Shown here: positions 25,738 to 34,200 of the stretch, one piece after another | Layout: every line of letters begins with the position of its first letter | Numbering within the stretch: the stretch's first letter is position 1 | Source of the DNA: CAYQQR01 sp964420035 | GTDB lineage: Bacteria > Bacteroidota > Bacteroidia > Bacteroidales > SM23-62 | Direction of reading: 5' to 3' | Length of the DNA stretch: 64,000 nt | Assembly: GCA_964420035.1 (NCBI GenBank) | Contig: CAYQQR010000011.1 | Location: forward strand, 1-64,000 | The notes under the pieces: model-generated | Told to the model about the DNA's origin: nothing | The model's database searches: none | The model's input: only the letters and a program-made list of their open reading frames with translations | Position numbers and translations under genes: made by a program

Positions 25738-27096
25738 TTAAACTTCTTCCAGCTCAGCCAGGCTGGCCCTTATCTCCTCGTCACTCAGGGCATGATCTTC
25801 CAGGTCACCCGCGAAATACCTGTCGTAGGCTCCCAGGTCGACCAGTCCATGGCCCGAGAAGTTTATAAGTATGTTTTTTTGCTTTCCTTCCTCACGGGCT
25901 ATCAATGCCTCCTGCACGGCGGCGGCAATGGCATGGGTGGTTTCCGGGGCGGGAATATAGCCTTCGGTCCGGGCAAACCGGATCCCTTCCTGAAAAGTTT
26001 CCAGCTGTTTCACGGAACGGGCCTCGATAAGCCCGTCGTTCAGCAACTGGCTCACGATGGCCCCGGCACCATGATAACGAAGTCCGCCCGCATGGATCCT
26101 GGCGGGAATAAAACCGTGTCCCAGGGTATACATCAGGATCAGGGGAGTCAATCCGACGGTGTCCCCGAAATCATAACGAAAATCACCGCGGGTGAGCTTG
26201 GGACAGGATGCCGGTTCCACGGCAACGATCCGGGTATTCTTCCCCTCGGTAAAGTTCCTGTGCAGAAAAGGAAAGGAAATCCCTGAAAAGTTCGATCCGC
26301 CGCCAAAACAACCAATCACGATATCGGGATAATCACCGGTCATTTCAAGCTGCTTCAGCGCTTCCTGACCGATAATGGTCTGATGCAGCAGGACGTGGTT
26401 CAAAACGGAACCCAGGCTGTATTTGGTCTGCTCATCCTTTGCCGCCATCTCAACGGCCTCTGAGATCGCAATGCCCAGGCTCCCGGGAGAATCCGGATCG
26501 GAGGCCAGGATCTTCCTCCCGGATTCGGTGAGCTCACTGGGAGAGGGAACCACATCCGCACCCCAGGTATTGATCATGGTTTTTCGATAAGGCTTCTGCT
26601 CAAAGGACACCTTCACCATGAATACCTGTAACTGGATATCGAAAAACCGCGTCGCAAAAGCAAGGGCACTCCCCCACTGACCCGCACCGGTCTCGGTGGT
26701 CATTTTCCGCACACCTTCCTTGTAATTATAATAGGCCTGGGGTACGGCAGTATTGGGTTTATGAGAACCGGCCGGACTCACCCCCTCGTGTTTGTAATAG
26801 ATCCTTGCCGGCGTGTCCAGGGCCTTTTCCAGGTTTTTGGCACGGACCAGTGGGGAGGGCCGCCAGAGTTTGTAAATATCCTGTACCTGTTCGGGTATCT
26901 CTATCCAACGTTCGGGCGATACTTCCTGCTTGATTAGTTCCATGGGAAAAAGCGGGGCGAGATCCTCCGGTCCTACAGGTTTCCTGGTACCCGGATGTAA
27001 GGGAGGCTTGGGCTTATTGGGCATATCCGCCATGATGTTATACCAGTGCGTGGGCATCTCCCGTTCATTCAGGAATATTTTTGTACGTGCAGTCAT
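25738..27096 (-). CDS. trpB2: TrpB2-type tryptophan synthase beta-like PLP enzyme
   Basis: A 452-residue PLP enzyme of the TrpB2 group, longer at the N terminus than ordinary TrpB (about 400). PLP lysine K113 lies in PAGSHKPNTA, and the phosphate-binding loop is CFGGGSNFSG. TrpB2 proteins convert indole plus serine, or O-phosphoserine, to tryptophan, often without a TrpA partner. No trpA or other trp genes are near, so it stands alone here between amtB and the carbamoyltransferase cassette. An indole-salvage role is an inference from the family. Confidence 0.9.
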   Translation of the reverse strand: MTARTKIFLNEREMPTHWYNIMADMPNKPKPPLHPGTRKPVGPEDLAPLFPMELIKQEVSPERWIEIPEQVQDIYKLWRPSPLVRAKNLEKALDTPARIYYKHEGVSPAGSHKPNTAVPQAYYNYKEGVRKMTTETGAGQWGSALAFATRFFDIQLQVFMVKVSFEQKPYRKTMINTWGADVVPSPSELTESGRKILASDPDSPGSLGIAISEAVEMAAKDEQTKYSLGSVLNHVLLHQTIIGQEALKQLEMTGDYPDIVIGCFGGGSNFSGISFPFLHRNFTEGKNTRIVAVEPASCPKLTRGDFRYDFGDTVGLTPLILMYTLGHGFIPARIHAGGLRYHGAGAIVSQLLNDGLIEARSVKQLETFQEGIRFARTEGYIPAPETTHAIAAAVQEALIAREEGKQKNILINFSGHGLVDLGAYDRYFAGDLEDHALSDEEIRASLAELEEV

Positions 27097-27236
27097 AAAA
27101 AATTGGATTTGTGTTCAACAGCCCGTGAAAATAATGAATTAAGATCATAATTAAATCATTTCAATCAATTTATAATTAATATGAATTTCATGAAAATTGT
27201 GTCAAATTGATATCGCACCAGGGATAATAAAATGAT

Positions 27237-27244
27237 TATCTTTG
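27237..27244 (+). promoter_or_regulatory. Bacteroidota -7 element (TATCTTTG), probable leaderless start
   Basis: TATCTTTG matches TAnnTTTG and ends only six bases before the ATG at 27251, so transcription would begin at or next to the start codon. Confidence 0.5.
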
Positions 27245-27250
27245 ATCCCT

Positions 27251-27634
27251 ATGCTTCGGACCTCATTCAACAGAAGACAAAACACGGACGCGGGATTGGC
27301 ACTGGCCCTGATATTCCTGTTATTGGGAGTTTTCCTTGAACGGGATATTTATTACAAACTGGCCCTACCGGTAATTGTCCTGACCATGGTGGTGCCGGTG
27401 GTGTTGTATCCTTTTTCTGTTTTCTGGTTTAATTTTGCCAGCCTGTTGGGAGCCGTCATGTCGCGGATCATCCTGAGCATTGTATTTTTTATCCTGGTTA
27501 CCCCGGTAGGGTTATTGAGGAGGATCCTGGGGAAAGATCCCTTGCATTTAAAGGGATTTAAAAAAGGTACCGGGTCCGTATTGATTCAGCGGGATCATCA
27601 TTATACGGGACAAGATTTGAATCATCCATTTTAA
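27251..27634 (+). CDS. SxtJ-like membrane protein
   Basis: A 127-residue protein with three or four hydrophobic segments and a Lys/Gly-rich cytoplasmic tail (GKDPLHLKGFKKGTGS). It resembles the SxtJ-type proteins that accompany NodU/CmcH carbamoyltransferases. The ATG at 27251 is chosen over an upstream TTG that overlaps the promoter element. It begins a three-gene operon with a DUF5989 peptide and a carbamoyltransferase. Its molecular role is unknown; it may anchor the transferase at the membrane. Confidence 0.75.
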   Translation: MLRTSFNRRQNTDAGLALALIFLLLGVFLERDIYYKLALPVIVLTMVVPVVLYPFSVFWFNFASLLGAVMSRIILSIVFFILVTPVGLLRRILGKDPLHLKGFKKGTGSVLIQRDHHYTGQDLNHPF

Positions 27635-27643
27635 AAGAAGAAC

Positions 27644-27793
27644 ATGGAGTTTTTAAAAGACCTTTGGACATTTCTCAAGGTGCGTAAAAAATTCTGGCTC
27701 TTACCCCTGATCATCATTCTGTTGATCTTTGCCGTCCTGATCGTTCTGAGCAGCGGTTCTGCCATAGCACCCTTCATTTATACTTTATTCTGA
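27644..27793 (+). CDS. DUF5989-like small membrane protein
   Basis: A 49-residue reading frame: an amphipathic start (MEFLKDLWTFLKVRKKFW), one transmembrane segment (about 19-36) and a short tail ending FIYTLF. The pattern fits DUF5989, small proteins regularly found between SxtJ-like and carbamoyltransferase genes. It starts nine bases after the SxtJ-like stop and ends one base before the carbamoyltransferase ATG, so it is tightly coupled to both. Confidence 0.78.
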   Translation: MEFLKDLWTFLKVRKKFWLLPLIIILLIFAVLIVLSSGSAIAPFIYTLF

Positions 27794-27794
27794 T

Positions 27795-29642
27795 ATGCCG
27801 GTTTCCATTTTGGGCATATCTGCATTTTATCACGACAGTGCCGCCTGTCTCCTGGCAGACGGCAAAGTGATCGCCGCGGCCCAGGAAGAACGGTTTACAA
27901 GGAAAAAGCATGATTCTTCATTCCCCGTCCATGCCATAGAATACGTAATGCAGGAAGGCGGAATGGAGATGAAGGACCTGGACAGGATCGCCTTTTATGA
28001 TAAGCCTTACCTGAAGTTCGAAAGACTGCTGGAAACCTACCATGCCTTTGCACCGCGCGGACTCCCCAGCTTCCTGTCTGCCATCCCGGTATGGGTCAGG
28101 GAAAAGCTCTTCATGAAGAAGATGATCCGTGATGAATTGAAAAAACTGGGAAAACCTGTTCCGGATTTTGTATTCCCCGAGCATCATTGCTCTCATGCTG
28201 CCAGTGCATTCTATCCTTCTCCCTTTAAGGAAGCGGCCATCCTGACGCTTGACGGAGTGGGCGAATGGGCCACGACCACCATAGGAAAGGGCTATGACAG
28301 GAACATATCCATTTTAAGGGAACTCCGGTTCCCCCACTCCATCGGATTGCTTTACTCCGCTTTCACCTATTACACGGGGTTCCGGGTGAACAGTGGTGAG
28401 TACAAGCTCATGGGCCTGGCACCCTATGGCAATCCTGAATCCGAACAAACCAGGAAATTCAGGGAGATCATCACCACCCAACTGGTTGATATACGGGAGG
28501 ACGGTTCCATACTTTTGAACATGGACTATTTCAAGTATGCCACAGGCTTGCGCATGGTCTACGATAGAAAATGGACCCGGTTATTCGGGATCCCCCCGCG
28601 TGAACCCGATTCCCTGATCGACCAGTCTTACATGAACATGGCCCTTGCAATTCAACAGGTCACCGAGGATATTGTCATGAAGCTGGCTGCAACGACCAGG
28701 GAACTCACCGGTTCGGATAATCTTGTCATGGCCGGCGGGGTAGCCCTGAATTCGGTTGCCAACGGCAAGATCCTCAAATCGGGTTTGTTCAATGATCTTT
28801 GGATACAACCCGCGGCAGGAGATGCCGGGGGTTCCCTCGGGGCGGCCCTTGCCTACTGGCACATTGCCATGAAAAAGGAGCGGGTGATCCGGCATCCGGA
28901 TTCCATGCAGGGAGCTTACCTGGGTCCGGCATACAACGACAGGGATTTCCTCAATCTCTTTTCCAGGTATTCCGCTGTGGCTGAGCATTATGAAGAGTTT
29001 GAGCCGCTTGCCGCATATGCTGCCCGGCTGATCGCGGAAGGAAATGTAGTGGGCTGGTTCCAGGGCCGTATGGAATTTGGTCCGAGGGCCCTGGGCAACC
29101 GGAGCATACTGGGAGATGCCCGGAATCCGGAGATGCAGAAAAAATTGAACCTCAAGATAAAATACCGTGAAGGGTTCAGGCCCTTTGCCCCTGTGGTTAT
29201 GGAGGAACTTGCCCATGAGTATTTTGAATTGTTGACGACCTCCCCTTACATGCTTCTGGTGGTTCCCCTTGTGGCATCACGGTGTGAGAAGCTTCCTGCC
29301 GGTTACCATAAATTACCGCTTTGGGACAAACTCTACACCAGGCGGTCGGATATTCCGGCGGTTACACACATCGACTATTCCGCAAGGGTACAAACCGTTC
29401 ACAAGGATACCAATCCCAGGTTCTGGAAGCTCCTGGATGCTTTCCGGGAAGAAAGCGGGCACGGGGTCATGATCAACACCAGTTTTAATGTTCGCGGGGA
29501 ACCGATTGTACGTACCCCTGAGGAAGCTTACCGCTGCTTTATGACCACCGAGATGGACTACCTGGTACTGGGCAATTACATCCTTTCAAAAAAGGAACAA
29601 GCCAAACTGGAGTTTAAGCAAAGGGCTTTTGACAAGGATTAG
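27795..29642 (+). CDS. Carbamoyltransferase (NodU/CmcH family)
   Basis: A 615-residue cytoplasmic enzyme with the two-domain NodU/CmcH layout. The N-terminal Kae1-like domain begins ILGISAFYHDSAACLL and has the metal-binding histidines of HHCSHAASAFYPSPF and the MAGGVALNSVANGKI loop. The C-terminal domain carries GRMEFGPRALGNRSILGD and INTSFNVRGEP. It transfers a carbamoyl group from carbamoyl phosphate, via a carbamoyl adenylate, to a hydroxyl of a sugar or other metabolite. The acceptor is unknown. It is the last gene of the SxtJ-like/DUF5989 operon and overlaps the convergent gltD end by four bases. Confidence 0.92.
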   Translation: MPVSILGISAFYHDSAACLLADGKVIAAAQEERFTRKKHDSSFPVHAIEYVMQEGGMEMKDLDRIAFYDKPYLKFERLLETYHAFAPRGLPSFLSAIPVWVREKLFMKKMIRDELKKLGKPVPDFVFPEHHCSHAASAFYPSPFKEAAILTLDGVGEWATTTIGKGYDRNISILRELRFPHSIGLLYSAFTYYTGFRVNSGEYKLMGLAPYGNPESEQTRKFREIITTQLVDIREDGSILLNMDYFKYATGLRMVYDRKWTRLFGIPPREPDSLIDQSYMNMALAIQQVTEDIVMKLAATTRELTGSDNLVMAGGVALNSVANGKILKSGLFNDLWIQPAAGDAGGSLGAALAYWHIAMKKERVIRHPDSMQGAYLGPAYNDRDFLNLFSRYSAVAEHYEEFEPLAAYAARLIAEGNVVGWFQGRMEFGPRALGNRSILGDARNPEMQKKLNLKIKYREGFRPFAPVVMEELAHEYFELLTTSPYMLLVVPLVASRCEKLPAGYHKLPLWDKLYTRRSDIPAVTHIDYSARVQTVHKDTNPRFWKLLDAFREESGHGVMINTSFNVRGEPIVRTPEEAYRCFMTTEMDYLVLGNYILSKKEQAKLEFKQRAFDKD

Positions 29643-31069
29643 CTTCCCTGCAGCAGAAACTGATGAATTTTTTCTGCTGTTTGCCTTCCCGAATGGATGG
29701 CCCTTACCACCAGGCTGGCACCGATCACGGCATCGCCTGTCGCGAATATCTTGTCTTTACCGGTACGGAAGGTCGCATCCACAGCAATATTTTTACGTTT
29801 GTCCACCGGCAGTCCAAGTCTTTCGATAAGGCCTTGCTGCACCGGATGGACGAATCCCATGGACAGGAGTACCAGGTTGGCCTTCAACTGGCTTTGTTCA
29901 GCAGCCCGCTCCTCCATTACAGGTCGTTCCAGTCCGTTTCTCCGCCAGTCGACCGGAACAATCTCTATGGCTTCCACCTTGTTTTGCCGGCCAAGGAATT
30001 TTTTTGTGGAAACGCTCCATAATCTCTGGCATCCTTCCTCATGTGAACTTGTTGTCTTCAATGTTTTTGGCTGGTGGGGCCATTCCGGATTGTGTTTCTC
30101 CCGTACTTCCAAAGGCTTAGGCATAATCTCGATCTGGGTCACGGATCGAGCTCCCTGCCGGATGGCGGTCCCCACACAATCGGAACCCGTATCACCGCCT
30201 CCTATAACTACTACCTGCTTGTCTTTTGCGTTGATCTGGTATTCATACGGAACGGTCATGCCCCGGTTGATCTTGTTTTGCTGGCGCAGATAATCCATGG
30301 CAAAATGTATCCCCTCCATATTACGGCCGGGAACATTCAGGTCCCGCGGCTCTTCAGCACCAATGGCCACGCATATGGCATCGTATTCCCTGATTAGCTG
30401 TTCGGGATCGATATCGGTCCCGACAGCCGCGTTTAATTTTATTTCCAGACCCTCTTCGTACAACACTTTCAGGCGCCTGTCGATGGTTATCTTATTCAGT
30501 TTGAAATCAGGGATCCCGTACCGGAGCAAACCACCGGCAGCATCCTCCTTTTCATAGATATGAACCCGGTGACCCCATTTATTCAGCAGGTCGGCACAGG
30601 CCAGTCCGGCCGGACCGGAACCGATAAGGGCAACTTTCTTCCCGCTTCTTTCCCCGGGGGGTTCGGGTTTAATATATCCTTCCCGGAAGGCCCGTTCGAC
30701 AATGGCCGCCTCGTTCTCGCGGATGGTGACCGGTGCCTCGTGGAGGGCCAGCACACAGGACGATTCGCAGGGGGCCGGGCAGATACGACCGGTAAACTCC
30801 GGGAAATTGTTGGTTGCATGCAGCAGGTCAATGGCTTTTTTCCATTCCCCCTGGTACAAGAGTTCGTTCCACTCCGGAATGATGTTTTCAACGGGGCAAC
30901 CCCAATGGCAAAAAGGAATACCACAGTCCATACAACGCGCGGCCTGCATCCGCCGGTCCTCTGTATTTAAGGTTTGCTCCACTTCCCCGTAATCGTATAT
31001 CCGCTCCTGAAGAGGCCGGTTACCTGCCTCCTTTCTCGGTATCTTCATAAAACCTCTCGGATCCCCCAT
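29639..31069 (-). CDS. gltD: Glutamate synthase small subunit
   Basis: A 476-residue flavoprotein. The N-terminal cysteine motifs (CMDCGIPFC, GCPVENIIPEWN, and CPAPCESSC) bind the [4Fe-4S] clusters. The FAD site is GSGPAGLACA and the NADPH site is GGGDTGSDC, and the C terminus has the ATGD motif that closes the FAD pocket. It passes electrons from NAD(P)H to GltB. The start at 31069 (MGDPRGFMKIPRKE) fits the family; a longer reading would run into a hexamer microsatellite that encodes a spurious Gly-Val stretch. It lies 138 bases downstream of gltB on the same strand. Confidence 0.95.
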   Translation of the reverse strand: MGDPRGFMKIPRKEAGNRPLQERIYDYGEVEQTLNTEDRRMQAARCMDCGIPFCHWGCPVENIIPEWNELLYQGEWKKAIDLLHATNNFPEFTGRICPAPCESSCVLALHEAPVTIRENEAAIVERAFREGYIKPEPPGERSGKKVALIGSGPAGLACADLLNKWGHRVHIYEKEDAAGGLLRYGIPDFKLNKITIDRRLKVLYEEGLEIKLNAAVGTDIDPEQLIREYDAICVAIGAEEPRDLNVPGRNMEGIHFAMDYLRQQNKINRGMTVPYEYQINAKDKQVVVIGGGDTGSDCVGTAIRQGARSVTQIEIMPKPLEVREKHNPEWPHQPKTLKTTSSHEEGCQRLWSVSTKKFLGRQNKVEAIEIVPVDWRRNGLERPVMEERAAEQSQLKANLVLLSMGFVHPVQQGLIERLGLPVDKRKNIAVDATFRTGKDKIFATGDAVIGASLVVRAIHSGRQTAEKIHQFLLQGS

Positions 31070-31120
31070 GGTAGTCGCTGTTATTGATGGATAAAAGTGG
31101 TTATTAATTGTTAGATAATT

Positions 31121-31140
31121 CACACCCACACCCACACCCA
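31121..31140. repeat. Hexanucleotide microsatellite (CACACC)n
   Basis: Three CACACC units and a partial fourth lie in the gltB-gltD gap, just upstream of gltD. They make a spurious in-frame extension of gltD. Confidence 0.8.
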
Positions 31141-31157
31141 CTCCTCACACCCTCATT

Positions 31158-31205
31158 CTGAATCCTGAATCCCTGCCTGCCGGCAGGCAGGCTGAATCCT
31201 GAATT
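31158..31205. repeat. 7-bp array (CTGAATC) interrupted by a palindrome
   Basis: CTGAATC twice (31158-31171), the perfect 20-bp palindrome CCTGCCTGCCGGCAGGCAGG (31172-31191), then CTGAATC and CTGAATT (31192-31205). It lies between gltB and gltD, so it is probably transcribed and could form a hairpin in their shared mRNA. Confidence 0.88.
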
Positions 31206-31207
31206 AA

Positions 31208-34200
31208 TCATTCCCCCTGCATCTCCACGTCGGTTTCGATCTCGTTGATCTTATGTTTAAGGGCCTCCAGTTTTTGTTCTTCCAACACTTTTTTATACTC
31301 GTATGGGATCACCTTAATGAACCGGGAAAGATACTGATCCCATTCATTGAGTATCTTTCCGGCTTTGGGACTGTGGGTCAGGTCATAATGTTTTTGAATG
31401 AGTTCCTTCAGCTCGCGTATATCGTTCAAATCCTCAACAAGGGAAAGTTCCACCATGCCCATATTGCAATAGTAATCGAAATTACCTTTCTCGTTCAATA
31501 CATACGCGATCCCGCCGCTCATGCCCGCGGCAAAATTACGTCCCGTGGTTCCCAATACCACCGTGCGGCCCCCGGTCATGTACTCGCAGCAATGGTCGCC
31601 GACTCCCTCCACAACGGCAATGGCACCTGAATTCCTTACGCAGAAACGCTCACCGGCCATTCCGTTCACGTAGAGTTCCCCGGATGTAGCTCCATAAAGC
31701 ACGGTATTGCCGATAATGATGTTCTGGTCGGGAACGAAGGCTGAACCTTCAGGGGGCACCACCGTGACCTTACCCCCGGACAGTCCTTTTCCAAGGTAGT
31801 CGTTGCTGTCTCCTTCAAGCCTGAAACTGACCCCCCGTGCCAGGAAGGCTCCGAAACTCTGTCCGGCCGATCCCCTGAACCTGACATTAATGCTTTCCTC
31901 AGGTATACCGGTATTCCCGTATTTCAGTGCTATTTGCCCCGAAAGCATGGCCCCGGTGGCCCGGTCGGTATTTTTTATATCGTATTCCAGTTCGACTTTC
32001 TCTTTATTATCGATTGCCGGCCGGGACTGCCGGATCATTTCCCGGTCCAGTATCTTGTCCATATGCGTTTGAGAAGCGGGCATATAATGCAATGGATAGT
32101 TTTGGGCTTCCCCGGGAACATAGAGCAGGGATCCCAGGTCCAGCATTTTCGCTTTAGGATGTTCCCCGGGCATTTTGACTTCGAGCCGGTCGGCACGACC
32201 CACCAGCTCGTCAAATTCCCTGAAACCCAGCCCGGCCATCCATTCCCTTGTCTCCTCTGCAACAAACCGCATGTAACATACCAGGTACCCGGCTTTTCCG
32301 GCAAATCGCCTGCGCAGGTCCGGATCCTGGGTGGCCACCCCTGCCGGGCAGGTATTCAGGTGACATTTACGCATCATGAGGCAACCAAGGGTGATCAGTG
32401 CAGCCGTGGCGAAGCCAAATTCCTCGGCGCCCAGCAAGCCGGAGATGATGACGTCCAGACCGGTCTTCATCTGTCCGTCGGCCTGAAGGATCACATTTTT
32501 CCGGAGATTGTTCATCACCAGGGTTTGCTGGGTTTCCGATAAACCGATCTCCAGGGGCAGGCCGGCATGTTTGATGGAAGAGGCCGGACTGGCCCCGGTG
32601 CCTCCTTCCGATCCGCTTATGATAATAATGTCGGCTCCGGCCTTAGCAACCCCGGCTGCAATGGTCCCGACCCCGCTGGCTGAGACCAGCTTAACGCTGA
32701 CCCGGGCCTTTGGGTTAACGTTTTTAAGGTCGAAGATCAGCTGGGCAAGATCTTCTATGGAATAAATATCGTGATGGGGCGGTGGAGAGATCAGGGTAAT
32801 GCCCGGCATGGAATAGCGTGTACGGGCAATGATATGATCCACCTTGTGACCGGGTAACTGGCCCCCTTCACCGGGCTTCGCCCCCTGTGCGATCTTGATC
32901 TGTATTTCATCTGCATTGACCAGGTATTCGGCAGTCACCCCGAACCTGCCGGATGCGATTTGCTTTATGGCACTCCGGCTGCTTGCCCCGTCTTCACGCA
33001 CCCTGAAACGTTCCGGATCTTCCCCGCCTTCTCCGGTATTGCTCCGGCCCCCGATACGGTTCATAGCAATGGCCAGCGCTTCATGGGCTTCCCTGCTGAT
33101 GGAACCGTAGGACATGGCCCCGGTTACAAAACGGCGAACAATTTTACCGGCGGGTTCAACCTCCTCCAGGGGTACCGGATCCTTTTTGGGGTATAACATG
33201 CCCCTGAAGAAAGCGGGACCGCGGGTGTGGGCATTGACCGAATCACTGAATTTCTTGTAAAGCTTGTAATCCTCTTTTCTTACGGCCCATTGCAGATCGG
33301 CGATCGATTCCGGGTTCCAGGAATGCTTTTCTCCCTGCAGACGATATTGATATACCCCGGGATTGGGCAATACCTTTGCTCTCTGATCCCTTCCAAATGC
33401 TTGTTCGTGGAATGACAGGGCGTCTGCAGCCAGCTCACTCAGACCGATCCCCCCTATCCGGGAAACGGTCCCTTCAAAATATTTTGAGATCAGCTGTTGA
33501 TCCAGTCCGACCGCCTCAAATATCTGGGCAGTGCGATAGGAACGCAGCGTGGATATCCCCATCTTGGAAAGGATCTTTAAAAGACCTTTGTTGATGGCTT
33601 CGACATAGTTTTCTTCGGCACGGCGATAATCGAGCTGTAAGACCTTTTCCTTGATCATTTTATCGATGACGGCAAAAGCCATGTAAGGATTGATCACACT
33701 GGCCCCGTATCCGAATAAAAGCGCGAAGTGATGTACCTCCCTGGCCTCACCGGTCTCCACAACGATATCGATCTGCATTCTTTTCCGGACATTGATCAGG
33801 TGATGGTGTACCGCCGATACGGCCAGGAGTACCGGAATGGGTGCCCGTTCTTCATCTGCTCCCCGGTCGGACAGAATAATGTAATTTTTTCCTTCATCCA
33901 CAGCTTTTTCCGCGTCTTTACAGAGTTTATCCACCGCCGAACCAAGCAGGTCCCCCGTTGCATCAGCCGTAAAGAGCATAGGCAGAACCACCGTCGAAAA
34001 ACCTTTATAGCTGAGCTTTTTGATAACCTGGAAATAGGAATTGGACACCACCGGACTTTTCAGTTTGATCATCTTGCAATGATCCGGACGATCGTCAAGG
34101 AGATTCTGCTGAAAAGAACCGATGTACCCGGTAAGGCTCATGACCAGCTCTTCGCGGATGGGATCGATGGCCGGGTTGGTTACCTGGGCAAAGTGCTGCC

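Noticed and set aside
31070..31141. N-terminal extension of GltD (Gly-Val-rich start)
   Set aside because: The extension is written by a CACACC microsatellite, and the ATG at 31069 gives the normal family start.
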